Notes under the pieces: generated by a model
Told to the model about the DNA's origin: nothing
What the model saw: only the letters and a program-made list of their open reading frames with translations
The model's database searches: none
Shown: positions 1-7,995 of the stretch, piece by piece
Layout of the letters: each line of letters opens with the position of its first letter
Position numbering within the stretch: the stretch's first letter is position 1
Source: a bacterium
GTDB lineage: Bacteria > Armatimonadota > Chthonomonadetes > Chthonomonadales > CAJBBX01
Reading direction: 5' to 3'
Assembly: GCA_021811565.1 (NCBI GenBank)
Contig: JAJZOL010000238.1
Span: forward strand, 69,257-105,457
Length of the DNA: 36,201 nt
Program-made: the position numbers and the translations under genes

Positions 1-1
1 C

Positions 2-241
2 CTATTTCGCAATCGTTTTTTTGGCTTATCATCCCGTCATTACCGAGTAATTGTGGATGTCTTGCCCACAAGAAGGCCGCGTAATTCAAATAAGCCGGTA
101 AAAATCATTTGTTGCCCGCTTGGAGAAATCCTTGGAACCCATGATTTTCGGGAATTATCGAATCAGATATCGTGCTTCGAGACGGTGAACGAGATATGTC
201 TATCGCGAATTGCAAGAGTCAGAGCAGGCAATATGCTTTAA
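2..241 (+). CDS. Possible 3' end of an unrecognised gene, cut by the window edge
   Basis: A frame open from base 2 to a TAA at 239-241 encodes 79 residues with no stop, so it could be the tail of a gene that begins outside the window. An internal GTG at 53 would give a 62-residue product but has no convincing ribosome binding site. I recognise no domain. The sequence contains a basic stretch (TRRPRNSNKP) and two close cysteines (ICC). It ends about 95 bp before ftsY on the same strand. It could equally be a chance open frame. Confidence 0.3.
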   Translation, partial: LFRNRFFGLSSRHYRVIVDVLPTRRPRNSNKPVKIICCPLGEILGTHDFRELSNQISCFETVNEICLSRIARVRAGNML

Positions 242-277
242 GGGCGTAACCCAAAGCACCGGTTTGCAGGTGGGCGG

Positions 278-283
278 TATAAT
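278..283 (+). promoter_or_regulatory. Candidate -10 element of the ftsY promoter
   Basis: A perfect TATAAT lies 52 bp upstream of the ftsY start in the short gap after the preceding open frame. No good -35 hexamer is present 16-18 bp upstream, so this rests on the -10 match and its position only. Confidence 0.35.
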
Positions 284-335
284 GAATGGATGATAGAAAC
301 ATACGTGATTTTAACGGTCAATTCAGGAGATTCAA

Positions 336-1232
336 GTGCGATTTGGAATAATAAAAAGCATTTTTCAGAAAGTTGATTCGGTCATCACCGGAAGAGGCAG
401 AATTGATGAGGACCTTTTCGATGATCTTGAGGCCGCGTTGCTTCAATCGGATGTGAACATCCACACCACTCTTGCAGTTTTGGATGATTTGCGGACTTCG
501 GTAAGGGAAAATCGTTTGAAAGATGCGGAGGATGTGAAGAATAGGCTAAAGGAAAGCCTATCCAATGTGTTTCTGAGCACTGAAATGCCCGAGGGATGCA
601 TTCGGTTTTCCGATAATCCGCCTACGGTCATTCTTGTTGTCGGAGTGAATGGGGTGGGGAAGACGACATCGATAGCCAAGATGGCCAGCAGATTCAAGAA
701 GGAAGGGAGGATATCTCTCCTTGCGGCGGGGGATACATTCAGAGCAGGGGCGATTGAACAGTTGCAGATATGGGGGGATCGCTTGGGCTTGGATGTAATC
801 CGTCATCGGGAGGGGAGTGATCCCTCAGCGGTTATTTTTGATGCTTTGAAGGCCGCGCGTGCCAGGAATGCGGATGTGGTTATCGCCGATACGGCGGGAA
901 GATTGCATACGAGAAACAACTTGATGGAAGAGTTGCGTAAAATCAACCGTACTCTTGAGCGTGAACTTGGAAGACCCGCTGACGAAATATTGCTCGTTCT
1001 GGATGCGACTACCGGGCAAAACGCCATCAGTCAAGCAAGGGAATTTGTAAAAGCGACCCCTTTGACAGGATTGATCCTTGCGAAACTTGACGGTACCGCT
1101 CGGGGAGGTATCGTTATCACCATCGCGGATGAAATGAAACTACCCATAAAATTCATTGGGACAGGCGAGAAGCTGGACGACCTAGAGGATTTTGATCCCG
1201 ATGAATTCGTGGCGGCATTGCTGGAAGGTTAA
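336..1232 (+). CDS. ftsY: Signal recognition particle receptor FtsY
   Basis: FtsY is the SRP receptor GTPase. It docks ribosome-nascent chain-SRP complexes at the membrane and delivers them to SecYEG for co-translational insertion. The 298-residue product has the N domain (about 1-90) and the G domain. Visible motifs are the P-loop GVNGVGKTT (103-111), DTFRAGA (133-139), DTAGR (185-189) and AKLDGTARGG (249-258), which replaces the usual TKLDGTAKGG. The protein is close to a minimal NG core and lacks the long acidic N-terminal A domain of the E. coli protein, so membrane binding probably relies on the N-terminal amphipathic stretch (MRFGIIKSIFQKV). The start is GTG, chosen because AGGAGA lies 5 bp upstream. 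It faces the PilZ gene and both end at a shared hairpin. Confidence 0.97.
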   Translation: MRFGIIKSIFQKVDSVITGRGRIDEDLFDDLEAALLQSDVNIHTTLAVLDDLRTSVRENRLKDAEDVKNRLKESLSNVFLSTEMPEGCIRFSDNPPTVILVVGVNGVGKTTSIAKMASRFKKEGRISLLAAGDTFRAGAIEQLQIWGDRLGLDVIRHREGSDPSAVIFDALKAARARNADVVIADTAGRLHTRNNLMEELRKINRTLERELGRPADEILLVLDATTGQNAISQAREFVKATPLTGLILAKLDGTARGGIVITIADEMKLPIKFIGTGEKLDDLEDFDPDEFVAALLEG

Positions 1233-1236
1233 AACG

Positions 1237-1264
1237 CGCCGGCAGCATTGATGCCGGCGGTTTT
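1237..1264. terminator. Probable bidirectional Rho-independent terminator between ftsY and the PilZ gene
   Basis: A perfect 8-bp stem (CGCCGGCA / TGCCGGCG) with a 7-nt loop is followed by TTTT on the plus strand and preceded by AAAA, which reads as T on the minus strand. It begins 5 bases after the ftsY stop and ends 18 bases from the stop of the convergent PilZ gene, so it can serve both. Confidence 0.75.
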
Positions 1265-1282
1265 CACAGAAATGATATTGTA

Positions 1283-1630
1283 TCAGGCGGCTTTTCGAAG
1301 CGAGAGGAACCACTGGTGTCGATTAGACCCGGTTAGTTCCTTGAACCGTGCACCAAATTCATACTCTTTCATCCCTCCGTCGTCAACCTCATATCCGCGC
1401 ATGATTTCTACTTCACATGCATCCAATCCCGAACCCGCAGGGGGATGCAATGTGACGAAACTGTGTATATTCAGCCATTTAGACATTCTAAACCGAACAC
1501 CGGTACGACTCAAATCCCTCAAAGTAGCGCATCCAATGATACCGTTTTCAAACGTTACTTCGAGTTCCAATTCCTGACTGGGTTGCCTTAACGCCTCTCT
1601 CCTATCCTCCAACGCGTCTAATGAATCCAT
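1283..1630 (-). CDS. PilZ-domain protein, probable c-di-GMP receptor
   Basis: This 115-residue protein is essentially one PilZ domain. It has the two signature c-di-GMP-binding elements: the RxxxR motif REALR (residues 11-15) and the D/NxSxxG motif DLSRTG (39-44), followed by the beta-barrel pattern (VRFRMSKWL, FVTLHPP, YEFGARFKEL). Single-domain PilZ proteins usually pass the second-messenger signal to a partner in motility, secretion or exopolysaccharide control; no such partner is next to it. An AGGAGG sequence lies about 8 bp upstream of the ATG. It is convergent with ftsY. The family call is firm; ligand binding is inferred from the two intact motifs. Confidence 0.85.
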   Translation of the reverse strand: MDSLDALEDRREALRQPSQELELEVTFENGIIGCATLRDLSRTGVRFRMSKWLNIHSFVTLHPPAGSGLDACEVEIMRGYEVDDGGMKEYEFGARFKELTGSNRHQWFLSLRKAA

Positions 1631-1721
1631 TTATGTTTCCTCCTATCATGGATGCAGGCAATATTCTCTTCCATCCGATTCTGACGTCTATGCGATGCCA
1701 AAGAGTGCGTGTCCGATCCAC

Positions 1722-1749
1722 ATTATCGGTACTCTCATTCCAAAATCAA
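1722..1749 (-). promoter_or_regulatory. Candidate sigma-70 promoter of the PilZ gene
   Basis: Read on the minus strand: TTGATT, a 16-bp spacer, then GATAAT (5 of 6 matches to TATAAT). It lies about 92 bp upstream of the PilZ start. The -35 matches TTGACA in four positions. Confidence 0.35.
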
Positions 1750-1892
1750 TGACCCTGGTTACTTGTCACCATGAGCGATTCTTAATCATGACATCCCAAT
1801 TTTCGGTATGTTCGGGAATAATATGCACCGTATTTTTACGAGACTTTCAATGGCGCTGCAGGCATAAAAGAACTCATCATATGCGGTGAATC

Positions 1893-1918
1893 AAAAAGGG
1901 GCTCCGGCATGGAGCCCC
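1893..1918 (-). terminator. Rho-independent terminator of the htrA gene
   Basis: On the minus strand GGGGCTCC and GGAGCCCC form a perfect 8-bp GC-rich stem around a 5-nt loop, followed directly by TTTTT. It lies 20 bases past the htrA stop codon. Confidence 0.9.
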
Positions 1919-1938
1919 TCAGCGTCACCGATACACGA

Positions 1939-3432
1939 TCAAGGTAACTGCGTTGTTACCATCATTGTCATGTCGGCTCTCTTTACAACCATTGTCACAT
2001 TTTGTCCGCTCTTCAAATTCGACACTGCAGCGTCATACTGCGATTTGTTGTGGATGTAATCCTGATTGATTCGAGTGATGACATCTCCGGGCTGAATACC
2101 GATTTGATCCGCAGGACTTCCCGATTGAACTGCCGTCACAACCACTCCGGATGAGATATTGGAGAGATTGTACGATTGTGCGATTTGAGGTGTAACCGTT
2201 TCCACTTTCAATCCTAATTTATTCGGGTTGGCAGATGCTACGGGTTCCCCTGTTGATAGTTCCTCCGGAAGCTTGCCCAGAGTGGCGTAAAGCATGATAT
2301 CCTTACCGTTCCTTCGGACAAGCAGGGATATTCGAGTTCCAGGAGGTGTGTTTGCAATTATATCCCTCAATGACACATCGTTTTTTACCGGTTTGCCGTC
2401 TATCTTAAGCACAACATCCTCGACTTGCAATCCCGCTCTGGACGCGGGAGTGTTATCGGAAACCTGTTCGATTAAAGCCCCGCCCTCGGGGACTCCATAT
2501 TGTTGGCGTTGCAGTGGGGTGAGAGCGACTGGGGCGACTCCAAGATAACCGCGAACCACCTTCCCGTTGTTAATGAGATCATTGGCTATGGCTATGGCGC
2601 GGTTGGAAGGAATTGCGAACCCAATGCCTACGCTTCCACCATTGGGTGAATTAATCGCAACGTCGATTCCTATCACTCTGCCATGGACGTCCACCAAAGG
2701 TCCGCCGGAGTTTCCGGGATTTATGGCGGCGTCCGTTTGAATTAAGCTGGGATAGAACCTACCCACCGGACCTTCCTGAATTGCGGTTTGGCGATGCAAA
2801 GCGCTCACAATCCCAAGTGTCATGGTGTTTGATAACTCATAGGGCGCTCCAAAAGCCGCAGCCCATTGACCGACTTTGAGCTTATCTGAATTCGCGAATT
2901 CCGCAGGCGTAAGATCATTTGCGTTTACGTGAATGACCGCTATGTCACTTCTGAAATCTCTTCTAACGGTTCCTTCCATTTGACGGCCATCCTGGAAGTA
3001 GACGGTAACCTTTGTCGCGTTGCTAACCACGTGATCATTCGTCAGTATCCAGCCGTCGGAACGAATCACCACGCCGCTACCTGCCGCTTGCTGTAGATAG
3101 GTTTGGGGCGTCTGCTGGATGCCCGGGAACCCAAAATCCGGGAAATTCGGGAACATATTGTTGATACCAGGTGACATATCAACCGCTTGCACCTTTTTCT
3201 CAACCTTAATCATCACAACAGAGGGTTCAATCCTCTGTGCGATGGCCGTGAATCCGTTTTGTAAACTCTCCAATCCGGCGATTTTGCTTTCCGGGATGGG
3301 CGGTGGGATGTGCGATTTCTCCGCAGCGGATACATTCCGAATCGCACCCACCGCGAAAAATGCCAATGCTCCGATCAACATCATGGCGAATACGCCCATT
3401 TTTGTGTTTCGCCTTGATATCACATTTTTCAT
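1939..3432 (-). CDS. Secreted HtrA/DegP-family serine protease with two PDZ domains
   Basis: This 497-residue envelope protease would degrade or refold damaged exported proteins. An N-terminal hydrophobic segment (about 12-30) ending in NVSAAE looks like a signal peptide or membrane anchor. The trypsin-like domain follows with the triad His134 (TNDHV), Asp163 (RSDIAV) and Ser242 (GNSGGPLVD). A Met/Pro/Phe-rich stretch before it (about 86-110) matches the LA-loop region of DegP/DegQ. Two PDZ domains lie at about 290-380 (YLGV...) and 400-497 (LGLKVE...). The length suits the DegP/DegQ type, not the single-PDZ DegS type. AGGAGG lies 10 bp before the ATG. The gene stands alone, with its own terminator. 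Which paralogue it is (degP, degQ, mucD) cannot be decided. Confidence 0.95.
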   Translation of the reverse strand: MKNVISRRNTKMGVFAMMLIGALAFFAVGAIRNVSAAEKSHIPPPIPESKIAGLESLQNGFTAIAQRIEPSVVMIKVEKKVQAVDMSPGINNMFPNFPDFGFPGIQQTPQTYLQQAAGSGVVIRSDGWILTNDHVVSNATKVTVYFQDGRQMEGTVRRDFRSDIAVIHVNANDLTPAEFANSDKLKVGQWAAAFGAPYELSNTMTLGIVSALHRQTAIQEGPVGRFYPSLIQTDAAINPGNSGGPLVDVHGRVIGIDVAINSPNGGSVGIGFAIPSNRAIAIANDLINNGKVVRGYLGVAPVALTPLQRQQYGVPEGGALIEQVSDNTPASRAGLQVEDVVLKIDGKPVKNDVSLRDIIANTPPGTRISLLVRRNGKDIMLYATLGKLPEELSTGEPVASANPNKLGLKVETVTPQIAQSYNLSNISSGVVVTAVQSGSPADQIGIQPGDVITRINQDYIHNKSQYDAAVSNLKSGQNVTMVVKRADMTMMVTTQLP

Positions 3433-3841
3433 CTTCTCTCAACCTCCTGTGTATGGACTACCACACTCTCTTACTTTCTGTATTTGTTACGCAGGTTTTT
3501 GAAAATAATGTTCCCCTGCAAGTTTGTGGGCTATTTTTGGGGAAACGAGGTTTGATATTGGATTTATCGGGGATAACTGCCAAAATAGAGTAACCTATTT
3601 GTTTGTGTTTAGGAGTTCCCATCTCAAGCGATGCGACAAAAAGGAAAGTGTTCGAATAAATTACAAGCGGGTGTTGAATTTACGGTTGATGTAAAAGGGA
3701 AGCGACCATTCACTCATCCCCAATCAATCCAACTCATGCGCATCAATTGTGAGGGGTTGATATGATATTTTCACATGTGATAGATATTGCGAGATTACCG
3801 TTGGGACGTCAACTTGCATTCGCTAAAAGGAGAAATGGATA
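3433..3841. other. Divergent intergenic region between htrA and the VOC-family gene
   Basis: This 409-bp region must hold the promoters of two divergent genes. I see the htrA ribosome binding site (AGGAGG, 3443-3448, minus) and AAAAGGAGA just before the VOC gene. A TTGATA at 3757-3762 is the best -35-like hexamer for the plus strand, but no good -10 follows. I saw no operator-like palindrome or RNA gene. The overlapping open frames here continue from the antisense strand of htrA and lack coding character. Confidence 0.4.
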
Positions 3842-4249
3842 ATGTCCAGTTATGTAAAGGGCTTTCATCATGTAGCCCTTAAAGCTAAGAATTTCACAAA
3901 AAGCATGGAGTTTTACACTAAGGGGCTTGGTTTAAAACGAGCATATGGTTGGGGGTCTGGAGATTCGGAGACGGCTCTTCTCGACCTCGGGGATGGAAAT
4001 TATCTTGAGTTATTCGCCGGCGGGTCCGAGGACGCTCCTGATTCTCCCGATGGGGCGTATTTGCATCTGGCACTGAGGTCGGATGATGTTGACGCCGCAT
4101 TGAAAAACGCAGTGAGCGCCGGAGCGCGAATCACTGCTGAGCCGAAGGATGTGCCTATTAACGGCGATCGTCCGCTGACATTTCGAATTGCGTTTTGCAA
4201 AGGTCCGAATGGGGAGATCATAGAGTTTTTCCACAACGACGAGCTCTGA
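3842..4249 (+). CDS. VOC-superfamily (glyoxalase/dioxygenase fold) metalloenzyme
   Basis: The 135-residue product has the paired beta-alpha-beta-beta-beta modules of the vicinal oxygen chelate superfamily. The four expected metal ligands can be placed: His10 (FHHVAL), Glu56 (YLELF), His75 (YLHLAL) and Glu128 (GEIIEFF). The H/E/H/E set is typical of glyoxalase I and related enzymes, but residues that fix the substrate cannot be judged by eye, so lactoylglutathione lyase, methylmalonyl-CoA epimerase-like or another lyase role all remain possible. AAAGGAG lies about 8 bp upstream of the ATG. It appears to be monocistronic; the next gene starts 141 bp downstream. Confidence 0.85.
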   Translation: MSSYVKGFHHVALKAKNFTKSMEFYTKGLGLKRAYGWGSGDSETALLDLGDGNYLELFAGGSEDAPDSPDGAYLHLALRSDDVDAALKNAVSAGARITAEPKDVPINGDRPLTFRIAFCKGPNGEIIEFFHNDEL

Positions 4250-4390
4250 TTATCAGCATGCTTTATGTATCATTTACCGAACGAGGTGGTCGTGCTTCCT
4301 TATCTATCATTTCGAGAAGTGAAAATATTCATCGCGATGTGAGAGGTTTGTAACGATTACCTCGTTACGCCAATGGCAGGGGAGGTCTTC

Positions 4391-7255
4391 ATGAAAGCCT
4401 TTGGGATGATCGTCTCGTTCTTATGCATGGGATTATATGCGAGTGCCAAACCGGTTGTGTTTTGGGCTTCGGATCCGGTTGGCCCCGGGGATACCGTGAT
4501 AGTTTTCGGCGCGGGATTCAACGGATGCGAGAAAGTTCAAGTGTCGATAGAATCCGACAATCTCGACTCGAACACCTCTGCGCGCATAACTTCGCTGAAA
4601 CCGGTGCAGGTGGATGAGAGATGCGTTAAATTCCAAATACCCCGATCGTTTCCAGCGGGCGTCTACGATGCGACGATTCGCACACCTAACGGCGAGGCAA
4701 ACGTTATTGTTAATCGCCCTCAAATTCTGTGGACTCAAGGAGATCAGGGATCATATTCCTCTCCCGGCGGCGAAATTAGGATTATGGGCAAATGTTTTAC
4801 GATGGGCAATGATAAGCCGTTAATTCGAATTATCGGAAATGGTGGCTCCTACACTATTCACCCATCCGTATTTGAACCATTTTCAATTTCTGCAAAGCTT
4901 CCATCCTCAATTAGACCCGGCAAATATATTCTGAAAGTTCATTCGGGAGTTGGAAATCTGAAGGGTTGGAGCGCTCCGGCTGATATCACCATTGTAAAAC
5001 CTTATGTTTTTCCCTCCAAAAAATACGTCGTGCCGCCAGTTGCGGGTTTTGTGTCAGCTTTGGACACCACAATGGAAATACAGCGTAACCTAGACAAGGC
5101 TGGAAATGCGGGCGGGGGAGTTGTCTATCTTCCACGCGGCAGATATGCCATCACGGGACGATTGGTTATTCCGAGGAATGTTACTCTCCAGGGGGCGGGA
5201 GAGGCGTTGACGGCTCTATGCTGGGCGGATACGGAAAATCCTCCGGAGGAACTGATACGCGGATATGATCATTTTCAAATCAAGTATCTAACCCTCTACA
5301 GTATGAGTTGGAAGCACGGCATTGTTTCGGATTTGCGGAAATCCACTTGCGGACATATCAACATCATAGATGTGCGTCTGAGAATGGATCCTTACAGAGG
5401 GCATATCACTCAGGAAGAGGTTGCAAAGAGGTTCAAGGATGCGATGACCTATTCCACCGGTGGGGCGGATTCGCTGCGCCTTGGCGGGGAGGATATACAA
5501 ATATCCGGATGCGATATCTACGGCGGGGGAAGAAGTCTTTATCTGCAACAGGCTTCAGGAGCATGGGTGCATGACAATACCTTTTACAACGGTCGTTGGG
5601 GTTGGTATTGCCTTACAGGTTCAGATGGACTGCTCATGGAACATAACAATATTATCGGCGCCAGTTTAATGTCCACAGGCGGCTCGCCGAACTGCTATGA
5701 TACGAGTTATTCCCAGGATATCTATTTCTCCGGCAACATGTTCAAGAACATGTTTGGCTGGGATCGGGAGGCGATTACCACCGATGCAGGCGGCGGGGCT
5801 TATTACGGATATGTTGATAGCTCAAATGGCAGGGTGGTTCACTTGAAGAACGATCCGAATTGGAATGACCGAAACTGGGTGGGAGCTGGATTGTTCATAC
5901 TTGGGGGCAAAGGGGAGGGGCAGTACAGGAGAATAACCTCTTATAACGGTCCCAATGTGACGGTGGATTCCCCGTGGCTTGTTCCGCCTGACAACACCTC
6001 CATTATCACGATCACTATGCTGCATCGTAATTATCTGTTCGTCGATAACCGATTTGAGGATGCGGGAATAGCTATCCAGATGTATGGAACGAGTATTGGC
6101 AATATCGCATACGGCAACATTTCCGCTAGAACCGGTGGGTTCCACAACTTCGGCATGAATTACGGTGGCATTCAACCATCATGGTATAACCAATGGCTCG
6201 ACAATAAAATCGTTGAGGGTAATACTTATGCTGGAGGGCACGATCAGTCCGTTACTATGGGAGAGGCGCACTTAGGCATAATGGCGTTGCCCCCTGGCGT
6301 AAAGCCGGTCGCGCCGCTGACATTATGCTGCGTAATGAGAGGCAATGTCCTTTATAATAACGCACATTTGACAATCGGCGGTACGGATACTCCGGGGCAG
6401 AGTGTGACCTTTCCCTACACACAAGAGGTGGTTGCGGAGAAAAACACGGTGAAAAACGCCGATGAGGGGCTTTTCCTTTCAAAATCCACCTTGGGCGTCT
6501 ATCTTCACGACAACCATTTTATCGACTGCTCCCAAAATATCACATCCGAAGGCGCCGAAGCCTATCTTCTAAGAAAGGCGTACGAACGATTTGCCGCAAA
6601 ACCAGGTCCGTTGCTTCATATCACGTTTGACAATATGACGGACAATGTCTTTCCCGATGAAACGGGCAATGGTTTTAACGCCGTGTGCAAGGGTGATTGC
6701 AAGCCGTCCAACCAGGGCCCCGACGGACACAGCGTAAAATTGGATGGTCAGTCCTATCTCATAGTGTCACGGTCGCCCATCCTGATGCCAAAATCCTTTA
6801 CAATATCCGTGTGGTTTAAATCAGGCGATCTTCAGGGGAGATGGGGCTTACTGTCAAAGCGATATGGGAGTATGCAAACCCCGTTTGTCCTTGGGGTGAC
6901 GGACGGGCATCCTACCTTTGAGGCAACGGATGGCGATGGCAATTGGGCGTTTAACTTTCAGTGCGACAAAACATTACAACCCAACGCCTGGCACCAGCTT
7001 GTAGCTGTGGTAAAAGATGGGGAAGGGGTTGTCTTATATGCGGACGGTACGGAGGCGGGGCGTAAGGATGTGAAGGAATCCGTGAGCAATACAACCGAAT
7101 CCCTGTATATTGGCAGAGAGGCATGGGGCGGCAACCCACCCAAAGGGGATACACCGGCACTCTTTACCGGTTGGGTTGGCGATGTGGAGATGTGGCATGA
7201 CGCGTTAGGCCCGAGTGATATATCACGTCTTTGGCATGAGGCAAAAATAAAATAG
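4391..7255 (+). CDS. Exported right-handed beta-helix protein with a C-terminal LamG-like domain
   Basis: A large exported protein, probably a carbohydrate-active enzyme or surface polysaccharide-binding protein. I chose the ATG at 4391 over the one at 4373 because GGGGAGG ends 5 bp before it and a clean signal peptide follows (MKAFGMIVSFLCMGLYASA). Domains in order: two beta-sandwich, IPT/TIG-like repeats (about 20-205); a pectate-lyase_3-type right-handed beta-helix (about 215-680) opening with GGGVVYLPRGRY and GAGEALT and continuing as turns such as NIIDVRL, ISGCDIYGGG, VHDNTF, MEHNNII, FSGNMF and VEGNTY; and a concanavalin-like LamG domain (about 700-954: LLHITFD, SVKLDG, FTISVWFK, WHQLVAVV, YIGREAW, FTGWVGDVEMW). 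Polysaccharide lyases and hydrolases with this helix are common in planctomycete-, Lentisphaerae- and Armatimonadota-like genomes. The catalytic residues and the substrate are unknown. Confidence 0.85.
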   Translation: MKAFGMIVSFLCMGLYASAKPVVFWASDPVGPGDTVIVFGAGFNGCEKVQVSIESDNLDSNTSARITSLKPVQVDERCVKFQIPRSFPAGVYDATIRTPNGEANVIVNRPQILWTQGDQGSYSSPGGEIRIMGKCFTMGNDKPLIRIIGNGGSYTIHPSVFEPFSISAKLPSSIRPGKYILKVHSGVGNLKGWSAPADITIVKPYVFPSKKYVVPPVAGFVSALDTTMEIQRNLDKAGNAGGGVVYLPRGRYAITGRLVIPRNVTLQGAGEALTALCWADTENPPEELIRGYDHFQIKYLTLYSMSWKHGIVSDLRKSTCGHINIIDVRLRMDPYRGHITQEEVAKRFKDAMTYSTGGADSLRLGGEDIQISGCDIYGGGRSLYLQQASGAWVHDNTFYNGRWGWYCLTGSDGLLMEHNNIIGASLMSTGGSPNCYDTSYSQDIYFSGNMFKNMFGWDREAITTDAGGGAYYGYVDSSNGRVVHLKNDPNWNDRNWVGAGLFILGGKGEGQYRRITSYNGPNVTVDSPWLVPPDNTSIITITMLHRNYLFVDNRFEDAGIAIQMYGTSIGNIAYGNISARTGGFHNFGMNYGGIQPSWYNQWLDNKIVEGNTYAGGHDQSVTMGEAHLGIMALPPGVKPVAPLTLCCVMRGNVLYNNAHLTIGGTDTPGQSVTFPYTQEVVAEKNTVKNADEGLFLSKSTLGVYLHDNHFIDCSQNITSEGAEAYLLRKAYERFAAKPGPLLHITFDNMTDNVFPDETGNGFNAVCKGDCKPSNQGPDGHSVKLDGQSYLIVSRSPILMPKSFTISVWFKSGDLQGRWGLLSKRYGSMQTPFVLGVTDGHPTFEATDGDGNWAFNFQCDKTLQPNAWHQLVAVVKDGEGVVLYADGTEAGRKDVKESVSNTTESLYIGREAWGGNPPKGDTPALFTGWVGDVEMWHDALGPSDISRLWHEAKIK

Positions 7256-7363
7256 CCGCATCTTTTTTTCATATAAAGCCATTTTTCCTTTATTTTGGCA
7301 TGCAATATGCATAAATGATTGTTGAGTGTTTGTTGTGCATAATCAATGGAAGGAAGTAACGCC

Positions 7364-7897
7364 ATGTCAATGCATGAAGGAAAGAAAAGATGGGCGGGAT
7401 GGATGGCTTTCAAAGGGGTGGCTCTCATTTGCGCCATGTCGCTTGTATTGCCGGCATCCGCGATTACCCTGTATCCGGTCATTAAGGATCAGGGCACTAG
7501 TCAAAACTACCCAAACCTATCCTATGACCAGGGTGGTAATTATCTCACCACCGATCAAGGACAACACAGTAACTATCGTAACAACAACACACTCGATACT
7601 CTGTTGATTGGCGCGGGATTAAGCGCCATATTTGGGTTTTCTTTTTCCGGCGGGGGCGGAAACGGGGCGTCGTTGAACAATACGCCTACTGGAGGATCTA
7701 CGTTTACACCATCCGGCTCCTCTAGCAGGGATAATAATCCAGTTTTAACTCCGAATGATCCAAGCCCAATGTTTACTCCATTATCTAATCAACCTGATCC
7801 ACCGGGCACGAATGTTCCCGAACCGGGTGTTATAAGCACACTTCTATGTTCGGGTTTCAGCGGCTTATGGTTTTTGAGAAGTAAACTGCGGAATTAG
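7364..7897 (+). CDS. PEP-CTERM-sorted exported protein of unknown function
   Basis: This 177-residue protein has a signal peptide (basic start, hydrophobic core, VLPASA, cleavage near 33) and a C-terminal tripartite sorting signal: VPEP at 151-154, a hydrophobic segment (about 156-170) and a basic tail (RSKLRN). That arrangement is the PEP-CTERM signal recognised by an exosortase, so the protein is probably processed at the envelope and released or attached to the matrix. Between lie three DQG...NY repeats (residues 42-71), a glycine-rich hydrophobic patch (80-104) and a Ser/Thr/Pro/Asn-rich linker. The ATG at 7364 is preferred over the one at 7346 because GGAAGGAAG lies between them. No exosortase gene is in the window. 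The role is unknown; structural or matrix function is an inference from composition. Confidence 0.75.
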   Translation: MSMHEGKKRWAGWMAFKGVALICAMSLVLPASAITLYPVIKDQGTSQNYPNLSYDQGGNYLTTDQGQHSNYRNNNTLDTLLIGAGLSAIFGFSFSGGGGNGASLNNTPTGGSTFTPSGSSSRDNNPVLTPNDPSPMFTPLSNQPDPPGTNVPEPGVISTLLCSGFSGLWFLRSKLRN

Positions 7898-7916
7898 GGA
7901 ATCCCAACTCACTATC

Positions 7917-7970
7917 GGGCTTGCTCCTTTAATTACAGTTGTTCAATTCGATTTCAAAGAGAGCAAGCCC
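7917..7970. repeat. Long inverted repeat between convergent genes, possible terminator
   Basis: Perfect 10-bp arms GGGCTTGCTC (7917-7926) and GAGCAAGCCC (7961-7970) are extended inward by CTTT/AAAG with one bulged base. There is no T-tract on either side, so it is not a classic Rho-independent terminator. It lies midway between the ends of the PEP-CTERM gene and the STN-domain gene and probably limits read-through in both directions. Confidence 0.6.
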
Positions 7971-7995
7971 CTTGGTGTGCAAAATCGACCACCTC

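Larger units (their letters stand above)
1631..1938. other. Intergenic region between PilZ and HtrA genes
   Basis: This 308-bp stretch holds a candidate promoter for the PilZ gene (1722-1749, minus) and the strong terminator of the htrA gene (1893-1918, minus). A 64-codon plus-strand frame at 1695-1889 has no ribosome binding site and no recognisable sequence, so I do not call it a gene. Confidence 0.6.

Noticed and set aside
1695-1889. 64-codon open frame on the plus strand between the PilZ and htrA genes
   Set aside because: It has no ribosome binding site, overlaps a candidate promoter of the PilZ gene and shows no coding character.
3119-3593. Plus-strand open frames antisense to the start of htrA and beyond
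   Set aside because: The opposite strand encodes an intact HtrA signal and protease region, and these frames have no family resemblance or start signals.
6958-7482. 174-codon minus-strand frame across the end of the beta-helix gene
   Set aside because: It covers two well-supported plus-strand genes and is rich in Cys, Pro and Ser runs typical of antisense shadows.
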